Below are positions 45,273-53,616 of a stretch of 64,000 bases of DNA, in pieces (positions within the stretch are counted from its first letter, which is position 1; the number at the start of each line of letters is the position of its first letter). The notes under the pieces are model-generated. The model did no database searches and was not told the origin of the DNA. It worked only from the letters and a program-made list of their open reading frames with translations. Source of the DNA: Providencia rettgeri (GTDB taxonomy: Bacteria; Pseudomonadota; Gammaproteobacteria; Enterobacterales; Enterobacteriaceae); assembly GCF_013255915.1 (NCBI RefSeq), contig NZ_CP053896.1:1426001-1490000 (forward strand). Direction: 5' to 3'. Both the position numbers and the translations under genes were made by a program.

Positions 45273-47132
45273 ATGTCTATTGAAATCCAAGTGCCTGATA
45301 TCGGTGCTGATGAAGTTGAAGTCACCGAAGTGATGGTTAAAGTTGGCGACAAAGTAGAAGCTGAGCAATCGCTTATTACCGTTGAAGGTGATAAAGCTTC
45401 TATGGAAGTCCCATCTCCACAAGCGGGGGTGGTAAAAGAAATTAAAATTGCTGTTGGCGATAAAGTGACAACAGGCAAATTAATCATGGTATTCGAAGCG
45501 GAGGCGGGTGCAGCAGCTCCTGCACCTGCAGAAGCCCCTACAGCTCCAGCGGCAGCGCCAAGCGCAGCTGCATCTAAAGATGTTGCTGTTCCAGATATCG
45601 GTGGTGATGAAGTTGAAGTTACTGAAATTATGGTTAAAGTCGGTGACAAAGTAGAAGCTGAGCAATCTTTAATTACTGTTGAAGGTGACAAAGCTTCAAT
45701 GGAAGTTCCTGCACCATTTGCTGGAACGGTTAAAGAAATCAAAATTGCAACCGGTGATAAAGTTAAAACCGGCTCATTGATTATGGTCTTTGAAGTTGCA
45801 GGCGCAGCACCTGCGGCGGCTCCAGCTGCACAAGCTGCTGCACCAGCGGCTCCAGCAGCATCAGCAATTAAAGATGTTAACGTTCCAGATATCGGTGGTG
45901 ATGAAGTTGAAGTCACTGAAGTCATGGTAAAAGTGGGTGATACCGTTTCTGCTGAGCAATCAATCATTACCGTTGAAGGTGACAAAGCGTCAATGGAAGT
46001 TCCTGCGCCATTTGCTGGAACAGTTAAAGAAATCAAGATTGCGACTGGCGATAAAGTGAAAACTGGCTCGCTGATCATGACTTTTGAAGTGGCAGGTGCA
46101 GCGCCTGCAGCGGCTCCAGCAGCTCAACCGTCTGCTCCGGCTCCAGCGGCAGCTCCTGCACAAGCAGCGCCAGCGAAAGCAACTGACAGCAAAACTGAAT
46201 TTGTTGAAAACGACGCATATATCCATGCAACACCGGTTATTCGCCGCTTAGCGCGTGAATTTGGTGTTAACTTAGCGAAAGTTAAAGGTACAGGTCGTAA
46301 GGGCCGTATCCTGCGTGAAGACGTTCAAGCTTACGTGAAGGATGCCGTAAAACGTGCGGAAGCTCCTGCAGCTGCGGGTGGTGGTTTACCAGGTATGCTG
46401 CCATGGCCGAAAGTGGATTACAGTAAATTCGGTGAAGTTGAAGAAGTTGAACTGGGTCGTATCCAAAAAATCTCTGGTGCTAACCTGAGCCGTAACTGGG
46501 TAATGATCCCGCACGTTACGCTGATGGAAGAAGTGGATACCACTGAAGTTGAAGAATTCCGTAAGCAACAAAACAAAGAAGCTGAGAAGAAAAAACTGGA
46601 TGTGAAAATCACACCATTAGTTTTTGTCATGAAAGCTGTTGCTCGTGCTCTGGAAGAAATGCCACGCTTTAATAGCTCCATTTCTGAAGATGCACAGCGT
46701 CTGTTCCTGAAAAAATATATTAACATCGGTATTGCCGTAGATACGCCAAATGGCTTAGTTGTTCCTGTCTTCAAAGACGTTAACAAAAAAGGCATTTTAG
46801 AGCTATCTCGCGAACTGATGGAAGTTTCTAAGAAAGCGCGTGCAGGTAAACTGACTGCGTCTGATATGCAAGGTGGTTGCTTCACGATTTCAAGCCTTGG
46901 TGGTATCGGAACTACCGGTTTTGCACCTATCGTGAATGCACCAGAAGTTGCAATTATGGGACTGTCACGTTCTTCAATGAAACCTGTTTGGAATGGTAGC
47001 GAATTTGTTCCTCGCCTAATCCTGCCAATGTCACTGTCCTTTGACCATCGTGTAATCGATGGTGCTGATGGAGCTCGCTTCATCACCCTAGTAGGGCAAT
47101 TAATGAGCGATATTCGCCGTTTAGTGATGTAA
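45273..47132 (+). CDS. aceF: pyruvate dehydrogenase E2, dihydrolipoamide acetyltransferase
   Basis: AceF forms the 24-mer core of the PDH complex. The 619 residues contain three lipoyl domains, each with GDKASMEVP (first lipoyl Lys at residue 41), joined by Ala/Pro-rich linkers, then an E1/E3-binding domain ([19 protein letters not shown] near 316), and the catalytic domain ending in [14 protein letters not shown] with His592 and Asp596. The three lipoyl repeats are very similar at DNA level, so copy number could change by recombination. Confidence 0.98.
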   Translation: MSIEIQVPDIGADEVEVTEVMVKVGDKVEAEQSLITVEGDKASMEVPSPQAGVVKEIKIAVGDKVTTGKLIMVFEAEAGAAAPAPAEAPTAPAAAPSAAASKDVAVPDIGGDEVEVTEIMVKVGDKVEAEQSLITVEGDKASMEVPAPFAGTVKEIKIATGDKVKTGSLIMVFEVAGAAPAAAPAAQAAAPAAPAASAIKDVNVPDIGGDEVEVTEVMVKVGDTVSAEQSIITVEGDKASMEVPAPFAGTVKEIKIATGDKVKTGSLIMTFEVAGAAPAAAPAAQPSAPAPAAAPAQAAPAKATDSKTEFVENDAYIHATPVIRRLAREFGVNLAKVKGTGRKGRILREDVQAYVKDAVKRAEAPAAAGGGLPGMLPWPKVDYSKFGEVEEVELGRIQKISGANLSRNWVMIPHVTLMEEVDTTEVEEFRKQQNKEAEKKKLDVKITPLVFVMKAVARALEEMPRFNSSISEDAQRLFLKKYINIGIAVDTPNGLVVPVFKDVNKKGILELSRELMEVSKKARAGKLTASDMQGGCFTISSLGGIGTTGFAPIVNAPEVAIMGLSRSSMKPVWNGSEFVPRLILPMSLSFDHRVIDGADGARFITLVGQLMSDIRRLVM

Positions 47133-47138
47133 ATAATA

Positions 47139-47165
47139 AGACCGGCGAATAGGCCGGTCTGTTTT
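47139..47165 (+). terminator. terminator between aceF and lpd
   Basis: agaccggc (47139-47146) pairs with gccggtct (47153-47160), then gtttta. It implies that lpd also has its own promoter in the following 170 bases, as in E. coli. Confidence 0.8.
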
Positions 47166-47336
47166 ATTTAGGCTGAGGCAGAATTTTTTGCTGCTGCTAC
47201 GAAAGGTTGGGAGTTACATCACGAAATGAGCCTTTTCAGGGTGTTAACAATTCTGTAAACTGCTCTCGGTGTGTACTTTTCCAGTGGAAGATCGTTTATT
47301 CAGCAGTACCGCTGGACAAAACAAAAAGAGGTCATG

Positions 47337-48764
47337 ATGAGTACTGAAATTAAAGCCCAAGTCGTTGTGCTTGGTGCAGGCCCTGCAGGCTATTCTGCGG
47401 CTTTCCGTTGCGCTGACTTAGGTTTAGAAACTGTTTTAGTAGAACGTTATTCAACCCTTGGTGGTGTTTGTTTAAACGTTGGTTGTATTCCTTCTAAAGC
47501 TTTACTCCATGTTGCAAAAGTGATCGAAGAAGCAAAAGCTTTAGCAGAACACGGCATCGTTTTTGGTGAGCCAAAAACTGACATTTCCAAAGTTCGCTTA
47601 TGGAAAGAAAAAGTGATTAATCAGCTGACGGGTGGTCTGGCTGGTATGGCTAAAGGCCGTAAAGTTAACGTAGTTAACGGCTTCGGTAAATTCACAGGTG
47701 CCAACACGCTGGTTGTTGAAGGTGAAAACGGTAGCACAACTATCAATTTCGATAACGCAATTATTGCTGCGGGTTCCCGTCCAATTCAATTACCATTCAT
47801 TCCACATGAAGACCCACGTATTTGGGACTCAACCGATGCATTAGAACTGAAAGAAGTTCCTGAGCGTCTGCTGGTTATGGGTGGGGGTATCATCGGTTTA
47901 GAAATGGGAACTGTGTATCATGCACTGGGTTCTCAAATCGATGTGGTTGAAATGTTTGACCAAGTCATCCCAGCGGCTGACAAAGATGTGGTTAAAGTAT
48001 TCACCAAACAAATCAGTAAAAAATTCAATCTTCTGTTAGAAACTAAAGTAACAGCCGTTGAAGCGAAAGAAGACGGTATCTACGTTTCTATGGAAGGCAA
48101 AAAAGCTTCCGCAGAGCCGCAACGTTACGATGCTGTATTAGTGGCAATCGGCCGTGTTCCTAATGGTAAAAACTTGGATGCAGGCAAAGCTGGCGTTGAA
48201 GTTGATGACCGTGGCTTTATCCATGTCGATAAGCAAATGCGCACTAACGTTCCTCATATCTTCGCTATCGGTGATATCGTTGGCCAGCCAATGTTGGCTC
48301 ACAAAGGTGTTCACGAGGGGCACGTTGCCGCAGAAGTTATCTCTGGTCTGAAACATTACTTTGACCCGAAAGTGATCCCATCAATCGCTTATACTGAGCC
48401 AGAAGTTGCATGGGTTGGTTTAACTGAGAAAGAAGCGAAAGAACAAAATATCAGCTACGAAGTTGCGACTTTCCCATGGGCAGCATCAGGCCGTGCAATT
48501 GCATCTGATTGCGCCGAAGGTATGACTAAGCTGATTTTCGACAAACAATCTAACCGTGTTATCGGTGGGGCTGTTGTCGGTGTGAACGGTGGTGAATTAC
48601 TGGGCGAAATCGGCCTAGCAATTGAAATGGGTTGTGATGCTGAAGATTTAGCATTAACTATCCATGCTCACCCAACACTGTATGAATCAATCGGTATGGC
48701 TGCTGAAATTTACGAAGGTAGCATTACTGATTTACCAAACGCAAAAGCGAAAAAGAAAAAATAA
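47337..48764 (+). CDS. lpd: dihydrolipoamide dehydrogenase (E3)
   Basis: Lpd reoxidises dihydrolipoamide for the pyruvate and 2-oxoglutarate dehydrogenase complexes and the glycine cleavage system. I choose the ATG at 47337 (MSTEIKAQVVVLGAGPAGYS), with aaaagagg upstream; a frame starting at 47271 adds an unconserved segment. The 475 residues contain the FAD loop GAGPAG (13-18), the redox pair Cys45 and Cys50 in CLNVGC, and the C-terminal His-Glu pair in HAHPTLYE. Its last 20 codons are copied twice downstream, at 50815 and 53617. Confidence 0.98.
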   Translation: MSTEIKAQVVVLGAGPAGYSAAFRCADLGLETVLVERYSTLGGVCLNVGCIPSKALLHVAKVIEEAKALAEHGIVFGEPKTDISKVRLWKEKVINQLTGGLAGMAKGRKVNVVNGFGKFTGANTLVVEGENGSTTINFDNAIIAAGSRPIQLPFIPHEDPRIWDSTDALELKEVPERLLVMGGGIIGLEMGTVYHALGSQIDVVEMFDQVIPAADKDVVKVFTKQISKKFNLLLETKVTAVEAKEDGIYVSMEGKKASAEPQRYDAVLVAIGRVPNGKNLDAGKAGVEVDDRGFIHVDKQMRTNVPHIFAIGDIVGQPMLAHKGVHEGHVAAEVISGLKHYFDPKVIPSIAYTEPEVAWVGLTEKEAKEQNISYEVATFPWAASGRAIASDCAEGMTKLIFDKQSNRVIGGAVVGVNGGELLGEIGLAIEMGCDAEDLALTIHAHPTLYESIGMAAEIYEGSITDLPNAKAKKKK

Positions 48765-48781
48765 TTTTCTTTAATCGCACA

Positions 48782-48857
48782 GATAAACAGTATCTTTAGT
48801 ATGCTGTTTATCACCAAAGCGAATTGAAGCCAATGTGGAAACACGTTGGCTTTTTTT
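48782..48857 (+). terminator. lpd 3' hairpin and rho-independent terminator
   Basis: A 9-bp hairpin (48782-48790 with 48804-48812) is followed by a 10-bp terminator stem (48828-48837 with 48842-48851) and a T-run to 48857. The terminator recurs in both lpd-end copies; the first hairpin recurs only in the copy at 53617. Confidence 0.88.
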
Positions 48858-48986
48858 GTTTTTGTGAATATAAACAATCAGCCACATGTCTTTATCCAAT
48901 TATTTATTAAAATCAATATTAATCATTTTATAAGTAATATGTATTTAATTTTAAATAACTGAATATTTTTTAGTAAAAACGGTTAG

Positions 48987-49015
48987 TTGACTATAAAAAT
49001 ATTAAATTCTAATTT
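48987..49015 (+). promoter_or_regulatory. promoter of toxin cassette 1
   Basis: TTGACT (48987-48992), a 17-base spacer and TAATTT (49010-49015) lie 40 bases before the toxin start. The whole stretch from here to the start codon is nearly identical in front of all three full cassettes, which argues for conserved, possibly coordinated, expression. Confidence 0.65.
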
Positions 49016-49054
49016 CTTTATTCTGTTTTTTATAACTAATAAGGAAGTTAGTTT

Positions 49055-50389
49055 ATGGATGGTGTGACAGACCTAGGTACAATAACGGTATGGGGAGGTA
49101 ACCCTAGACCGCATTTCAATGATTATTTTAATAATTATGATAATGCTCATGAAGATATTAATTTAACTGGGAGGTATGAAAAATTAAAAAATATTTTACA
49201 TGAAAATCTTTATGATAATATAAAATTAGCTAATATCCATGATGATGTTGATAATCACAAAGTCGATATTTTTAAAAATCCTTCGATTAAAATTAAGGAA
49301 GATTTAAAATCTAAACAAACATTAATTGAAAATAATTTAATTACCTTAAGAAAGGATATTGCGGAGATTGAAAAATCGCCTGGCTGGAAATTTATCATTG
49401 ATCCACAAAAATATCCTTGTACATACAAATGGCATTTTCAATCTTCAGACTCCTCAGATTTAAAAATTTCAGCAATCTTTAAATTTCGCACAATTGAAGA
49501 TAGGGACAGGCTCCTCGCAGAGGATTTTGACGATAATATACCCGGTATACCGAGATTTCCTTTTGATAATATAGATCTATATATAGATGCGGTTAATAAG
49601 CGAGCTGACCGTGATGCTAGAAATCAATTGCTCGAAATTAAGAGACAACATAAAAGTATCACGGATAAAATTCAGTTTAATTTAAATGAATTAAATAAGC
49701 TGAAAATAGCCCAAAGTAGTGTATTTGCCGTTCCCAGACCGAATGTTCCTACATTATCTCATGGCGTTGGTTTAAATACGCAAGCTACACAAACGGCAAA
49801 CAGCAACATAGTCAAAGGTGTCGAAAATACCTTAGGTAATATTCGCGATGGCCTAGCGGAAACGTTTGATTGCTCTTTTGGTATGAGCTGCTCAAATGAT
49901 ATAGATAAAGCAGCAAAAAATTCAAATGTTGGGAAACCTCATACTGGTGGCGACCAAATACCCGAACAAGGAAAAATTGATACGGGTGGAAACCAGATAC
50001 CTGAGCAAGGGCGGACGGATACTGGCGGAGATCAAATACCTGAACATATAGATAATACGCATATAACCCCACTGCCTAATCAGATTACAGTAGAAGATAT
50101 TGCCTATTTATCTGAAAACAAAAATAATATTAAAAATAAATGGCATCAGGGTAGTTTTAACTCTCCTGACGAATCATTACAGAAGCATTATGAAAAACAT
50201 GGAAAAGAAGTTGGAGCGGGTAGTGTTGAGCAGTACAGAAACAAAGCTGAAGAATTTGTCAAAAACTTAAAAGGTGCTAGAACAGTGAAAGTAAGAGGTG
50301 CGACTGATAATGTGACTCGTTATTATAAAAACGGGAAATATTTAGATAGAACATCCGAAGGGAAAATAATATCTTTTGGAAAACAATAA
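49055..50389 (+). CDS. modular toxin 1, candidate TonB-dependent bacteriocin with a BECR-like RNase domain
   Basis: The 444 residues fall into modules. Residues 1-14 (MDGVTDLGTITVWG) are shared with the other two full-length cassettes and resemble a colicin TonB box (colicin B has DTMVVW). Residues 15-225 form a charged, helical central domain. Residues 226-293 are a conserved linker with VPTLSHGVG and GLAETFDCSFGMSC. Residues 294-337 hold three TGG(D/N)QIPEQG-type repeats. The C-terminal 100 residues (KHYEKHGKEVG ... RYYKNGKYLD ... IISFGK) recall RNases of the barnase/EndoU/colicin D/RelE group. No signal peptide or transmembrane helix is visible. An immunity-type gene follows. The toxin role is inferred; the family name is unknown to me. 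Confidence 0.72.
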   Translation: MDGVTDLGTITVWGGNPRPHFNDYFNNYDNAHEDINLTGRYEKLKNILHENLYDNIKLANIHDDVDNHKVDIFKNPSIKIKEDLKSKQTLIENNLITLRKDIAEIEKSPGWKFIIDPQKYPCTYKWHFQSSDSSDLKISAIFKFRTIEDRDRLLAEDFDDNIPGIPRFPFDNIDLYIDAVNKRADRDARNQLLEIKRQHKSITDKIQFNLNELNKLKIAQSSVFAVPRPNVPTLSHGVGLNTQATQTANSNIVKGVENTLGNIRDGLAETFDCSFGMSCSNDIDKAAKNSNVGKPHTGGDQIPEQGKIDTGGNQIPEQGRTDTGGDQIPEHIDNTHITPLPNQITVEDIAYLSENKNNIKNKWHQGSFNSPDESLQKHYEKHGKEVGAGSVEQYRNKAEEFVKNLKGARTVKVRGATDNVTRYYKNGKYLDRTSEGKIISFGKQ

Positions 50390-50405
50390 TATAGAGGGAT
50401 ATGTT

Positions 50406-50729
50406 ATGTGGCATGATTTAAATATTACAAAAGTGAGCTGTATAGAGAAAACAGTTGCTGAATTCACAGTTACTATGATCCCTATTTTGCCTTATGCCAA
50501 AATGAAGATAAAAATTTATGAAGATCAGTCGGGTTTTTTTACAGGTATGACGGATTTAGCAATAAAAAGAAAATTTGATGGTTGCCCCGAGTGCGCCATT
50601 GGACGTGGAAGTACCATTGAAAAAGCGTTAGAAGATACTATCCTCTATTTTAAAGAAATGTTGAGTCAAGATGGTTTTACTGAATTAACCGAAGATGATA
50701 TTAGCTACGCAGAGTGGTCTGATTTTTAA
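50406..50729 (+). CDS. putative immunity protein for toxin 1
   Basis: This 107-residue acidic protein starts at ATG 50406, with GAGGG at 50394-50398; a TTG start at 50376 would overlap the toxin and lacks a ribosome binding site. It has mixed alpha/beta character (MKIKIYEDQSGFFTGMTDLA, GRGSTIEKALEDTILYFKEM). It lies 16 bases after the toxin stop and before a terminator. The small size, acidity and position are the evidence for immunity function. I do not recognise a named family. Confidence 0.65.
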   Translation: MWHDLNITKVSCIEKTVAEFTVTMIPILPYAKMKIKIYEDQSGFFTGMTDLAIKRKFDGCPECAIGRGSTIEKALEDTILYFKEMLSQDGFTELTEDDISYAEWSDF

Positions 50730-50737
50730 AAGTTAAA

Positions 50738-50762
50738 AGATCCCAGTTCGGTACTGGGATCT
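50738..50762 (+). terminator. terminator of cassette 1
   Basis: agatcccagt (50738-50747) pairs perfectly with actgggatct (50753-50762), 9 bases after the immunity gene. The U-run is poor, so termination strength is uncertain. Confidence 0.6.
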
Positions 50763-50774
50763 CTGCTAACAATT

Positions 50775-50814
50775 TTACTCATCCTCAGCTAACTGGATGA
50801 TTAGCTGTCCGGTT
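50775..50814 (-). pseudogene. antisense C-terminal gene remnant, copy 1
   Basis: On the minus strand this encodes SQTGQLIIQLAEDE followed by TAA. Related tails occur at 52777-52833 and 53541-53597. Differences between copies fall on synonymous or conservative positions (CTA/TTG and TTA/TTG for Leu), which suggests a once-coding C-terminus. The parent gene is not in the window and I do not recognise it. The remnant is cut off by the adjoining lpd-end copy. Confidence 0.45.
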
Positions 50815-50900
50815 TGGCTGCTGAGATTTACGAAGGTAGCATTACTGATTTACCAAACGCAAAAGCGAATTGAAGCCAATGTGGAAACTCATTGGCTTTT
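50815..50900 (+). repeat. degraded copy of the lpd 3' end and terminator (copy 2)
   Basis: From 50815 the sequence repeats the last part of lpd (codons for AAEIYEGSITDLPNAKA), then jumps at aaaagcgaa directly into the terminator region (gaattgaagcc). The deleted part lies between two AAAGCGAA direct repeats present in the native copy, so a short-homology deletion explains it. The terminator hairpin (agccaatg...cattggct) is kept. Similarity to the native copy continues into the toxin promoter. Confidence 0.9.
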
Positions 50901-51032
50901 TTTGTTTTTGTGAATATAAACAATCAGCCACATGTTTCTGTTCTATTATTGATTAAAATAGATATTAATCATTTTATAAGTAATACACTTTTAATTTTAA
51001 ATGGTCGAATCTTTATTAATGATAACGGTTAG

Positions 51033-51061
51033 TTGACTATAAAAATATTAAATTCTAATTT
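51033..51061 (+). promoter_or_regulatory. promoter of toxin cassette 2
   Basis: TTGACT at 51033-51038 and TAATTT at 51056-51061 with a 17-base spacer repeat the cassette 1 promoter exactly. Confidence 0.6.
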
Positions 51062-51100
51062 CTTTATTCTGTTTTTTATAACTAATAAGGAAGTTAGTTT

Positions 51101-52450
51101 ATGGATGGTGTGACAGACCTAGGTACAATAACTGTATGGGGAACTCGATTACCTGTTTAGAATAATACCGATTTATATTTCGGTGATGGATATTATGAAG
51201 GATATAACAGTTATCTTGAAAGTTATAGACATGATATTTCACCTGAATGGTATCATGCCCTAAATGATTTTATGGATTACATGTCATATTGTGAATACAT
51301 GGCTACTCCTATAGATATTGAGTCTTTATTAGATAAAAATGGAAAGGTTGATTTATCATCAAAAGAAAATATTGAGACTAAAAAGGAAATAATTAAAGAG
51401 CATATCGAGAAACAAAAATTATTTTTGGAAAAAGTTGAAGGATTTAATGAATGGAAATTTTTAAATAATCCAGAGAAATACCCTTTTGTACAAGAGATAA
51501 TGATATCTGGCAGATTAATCAGCAAAGAGTATAAAACCTCAGCTGAGCTAGATAGCTTTTTAATTGGGTATAATGAGAATACCTATCTAGACAGTTTGAA
51601 TGACAATTATAAAGATGGAGATGGAGATGAAGAGATACTTGATAAGTCGGCAAGAGAAAGTATTACTTCTGTTAAATATTTACATAGCAGATTAATTAAT
51701 GCCATTGATGTTAATACAGAGAATTTGAATAAACTCAATTTTACTCAAAGTAGTATATTTGCTATTCCGTCTCCGAATGTTCCTACATTACCTCATGGTG
51801 TTGGTTCAAATTCACAAGTAACACAAACAGCAGATAGCAGTATTGCAAAAGGTATCGAAAAGGCATTAGGTAATATTCGTGATGGCCTAGCGGAAACGTT
51901 TGATTGCTCTTTTGGCATGAGTTGCTCAAATGATATAGATAAAGCAGCAAATAATTCAAATGTTGAGAAATTTCATACTGGTGGTGACCAAATACCTGAG
52001 CAAGGCCGGACGGATACAAGCGGAAACCAAATACCCGAACAAGGAAAAATTGATACGGGTGGAAACCAGCTTCCAGAACCGATCGAAAAACTGCCTGGAA
52101 CATCTATTCCTGATACTCTATCTTTAGATAACCTCGCCTATTTAAACAAGATTACACAAGGTGAACATGCGGGAATCAGAAATAAAGAGGGGCGTCCAGT
52201 TAGTTCAGTCATTAATGATGTTCAAAAATCGAGGCCTTCAGATATCTTAATACAAGATGATGGTCGTTGGGTTGTAAAAGGTAATGACGGAAGAATACAT
52301 CTAATTGAGCCTGATGGAGAAGTGGTCTCGTCATTTAAAAATAGTGATAGAAATACGGCTCAACGTACTAGAGATGGGCGATGGAATAGACCTAGTAATG
52401 AAAAACTAGATGAATTTAAAGAAAAATTTTCTGATTATGTGAGGTGGTAG
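51101..52450 (+). pseudogene. modular toxin 2, interrupted by an in-frame amber codon
   Basis: The frame starts MDGVTDLGTITVWGTRLPV and meets TAG at 51158-51160 (codon 20), then continues open for 430 codons to 52450. Translation could only restart inside, for example at ATG 51272, which has no good ribosome binding site. The central domain differs from toxins 1 and 4, but the linker is shared (VPTLPHGVG, GLAETFDCSFGMSC) and three TGG/TSGNQIPEQG repeats follow. The C-terminal 100 residues (GRPVSSVINDVQKSRPSDIL, DDGRWVVKGNDGRIHLIEPD) resemble tails seen in polymorphic toxins, with no activity I can assign. The gene is either inactivated, a sequencing error, or read through. Confidence 0.75.
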
Positions 52451-52451
52451 G

Positions 52452-52706
52452 ATGGATATACTAAAAATTAATTACATACCAGAAGCGGATGTAACTTTAT
52501 TTGATATTCGTTTATCTGAATCGGAAGTTGTAATTTATACAGATTGCTTAAATTACGTTTTAACTCATTTATCTGATGAGCAAATATATGAAAAAACGGA
52601 ATGTTCAAATAAACAAGAGTTATCACATTACTTGACAGATCTAAAAAATTTAATGAAATCAATGGAACATAGAAAATACCTTCCTGATAGGTACAAAGAT
52701 CTATAA
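52452..52706 (+). CDS. putative immunity protein for toxin 2
   Basis: An 84-residue acidic protein (MDILKINYIPEADVTLFDIR ...) starting one base after the toxin 2 stop, so tightly coupled to it. It has no signal peptide or transmembrane segment. The pairing with the toxin is inferred from position and size; no family is recognised. It remains intact although its toxin frame is interrupted, as expected if immunity is retained. Confidence 0.6.
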   Translation: MDILKINYIPEADVTLFDIRLSESEVVIYTDCLNYVLTHLSDEQIYEKTECSNKQELSHYLTDLKNLMKSMEHRKYLPDRYKDL

Positions 52707-52714
52707 AAAATAAT

Positions 52715-52746
52715 GGCATAGTGGCTATTTAAAGAGCCACTATGCC
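52715..52746 (+). terminator. terminator-like hairpin of cassette 2
   Basis: A perfect 12-bp stem (52715-52726 with 52735-52746) and an 8-base loop lie 8 bases after the immunity gene. The following sequence is aacaaatttt. Confidence 0.6.
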
Positions 52747-52776
52747 AACAAATTTTAGTCTCTTACCTCAATCATT

Positions 52777-52833
52777 TTACTCGCTCTCAGCCAACCGGAT
52801 GATCAACTGTCCGGCTTGGTGAGTGAGGGTATG
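52777..52833 (-). pseudogene. antisense C-terminal gene remnant, copy 2
   Basis: The minus strand encodes HTLTHQAGQLIIRLAESE and a TAA stop. It is homologous to the remnants at 50775 and 53541 and keeps the frame and stop. The open frame does not extend into a recognisable protein upstream. Confidence 0.45.
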
Positions 52834-52888
52834 TGGTTACTCACCTTAAACCCAAACTCACTCAATCACTTGCCGCTTAACATGAGTT

Positions 52889-53251
52889 GTGGGCTGGGGT
52901 TTGGTTTACCTCGGTTGGGGGGAACCCATTGTATACTTTCTGGTTTTGACCACTGCTTCTTTAGCCGTCAGTGTTTTTACACTACAATCGTGCTTATCCT
53001 CAACTGTGAGAGCATGGGACAAACATGCAGCTAGACCCGGTGGCGTTTTTGAACCCTTAAATGGTAATCCAGCGCAAAAAAATGCTGCTGCCGAAAATTT
53101 CATCCGAGAAATCTTTAAAGATCCTAAAGTAGTTCGAAACGATTTAGGTGGTGGTGCGTTTGAATATCGTTTGCCTAGTGGAAAAGGCGTTAGATATAAT
53201 GCAGATGGCTCATTTAATACTGTGCTAGACCCAAAGAAGGCAATAAAATGA
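52889..53251 (+). pseudogene. orphan toxin C-terminus (headless remnant of a fourth cassette)
   Basis: The frame opens right after a stop codon with a GTG that has no ribosome binding site. It shows a hydrophobic stretch (VYFLVLTTASLAVSVFTL), then a 60-residue toxin-like tail (GNPAQKNAAAENFIREIFKD, EYRLPSGKGVRYNADGSF). The tail has the same pattern as the C-terminus of toxin 4: an Asn/Gln-rich start, an I..I..(D/N)P helix, a P/S-x-G-(R/K)-x-x-R-(Y/F) strand and a final DG(S/K)F...P. The N-terminal leader and linker modules are missing. Its immunity gene overlaps its end by 4 bases. Confidence 0.65.
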
Positions 53252-53484
53252 AAGATAATAAATTAGAACTATTTTTTTCAAGTCCAATGGAATATGAGAA
53301 TCTAACGTTAGAGGTTCAATTAAATTGGGAGCGGGTTGCAGAAATTAATCAAGATAAAGGTGTAGATAATTTAGAAATTGAACTATTTGGTTCAGATTTA
53401 TCCCACGGTTTTACAGCTAAAATGCCTTTAGATGATCTAATTTCAATATTGATTGAAGCCAGAGATACATTAAAGAAACAATGA
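53248..53484 (+). CDS. putative orphan immunity protein (cassette 3)
   Basis: A 78-residue acidic protein starting ATGA-overlapped with the toxin remnant. Its C-terminal part (LNWERVAEIN ... LDDLISILIEARDTLKK) aligns by eye with the immunity protein at 55306 (FNDVQWGEIS ... YSEFLLLIEKAKDHLLR), so two related toxin tails are matched by two related immunity proteins. That pairing is the best evidence for its role. It may act as a retained orphan immunity gene. Confidence 0.6.
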   Translation: MKDNKLELFFSSPMEYENLTLEVQLNWERVAEINQDKGVDNLEIELFGSDLSHGFTAKMPLDDLISILIEARDTLKKQ

Positions 53485-53540
53485 ATTTTTACTGAATGAG
53501 TAAAAATCCTTGCTCTACACAGGGATCTGAATTAACGGTC

Positions 53541-53597
53541 TTACTCGCTGTCAGCTAACGGGATGATTAGCTGTCCGGTTTGGCTCGTGAGGGGGAG
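53541..53597 (-). pseudogene. antisense C-terminal gene remnant, copy 3
   Basis: The minus strand encodes LPLTSQTGQLIIPLADSE and a TAA stop, homologous to the copies at 50775 and 52777. Just to its right, 53603-53620 (accttaggcaatattcgg) matches the toxin linker sequence coding TLGNIR, and this is fused to the next lpd-end copy. Confidence 0.45.
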
Positions 53598-53616
53598 TGG
53601 CTACCTTAGGCAATAT

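Noticed and set aside
45164-46078. A 304-codon minus-strand frame opposite aceF
   Set aside because: Its Ala/Ser/Thr-rich repeats are the antisense image of the three lipoyl domains and linkers of aceF. It is not a gene.
49024-49046. Possible LexA (SOS) box CTGT-N8-ACTA just before the toxin ribosome binding site, present in all three cassettes
   Set aside because: Only the left half-site matches; the right half has ACTA instead of ACAG. It is conserved simply because the whole leader is duplicated. SOS control is therefore not supported, although colicin genes often have it.
52816-53034. Plus-strand frame beginning MVSEGMWLLTLNPNSLN
   Set aside because: It runs through an antisense remnant and the hydrophobic part of the orphan toxin in a different frame; no ribosome binding site or similarity supports it.
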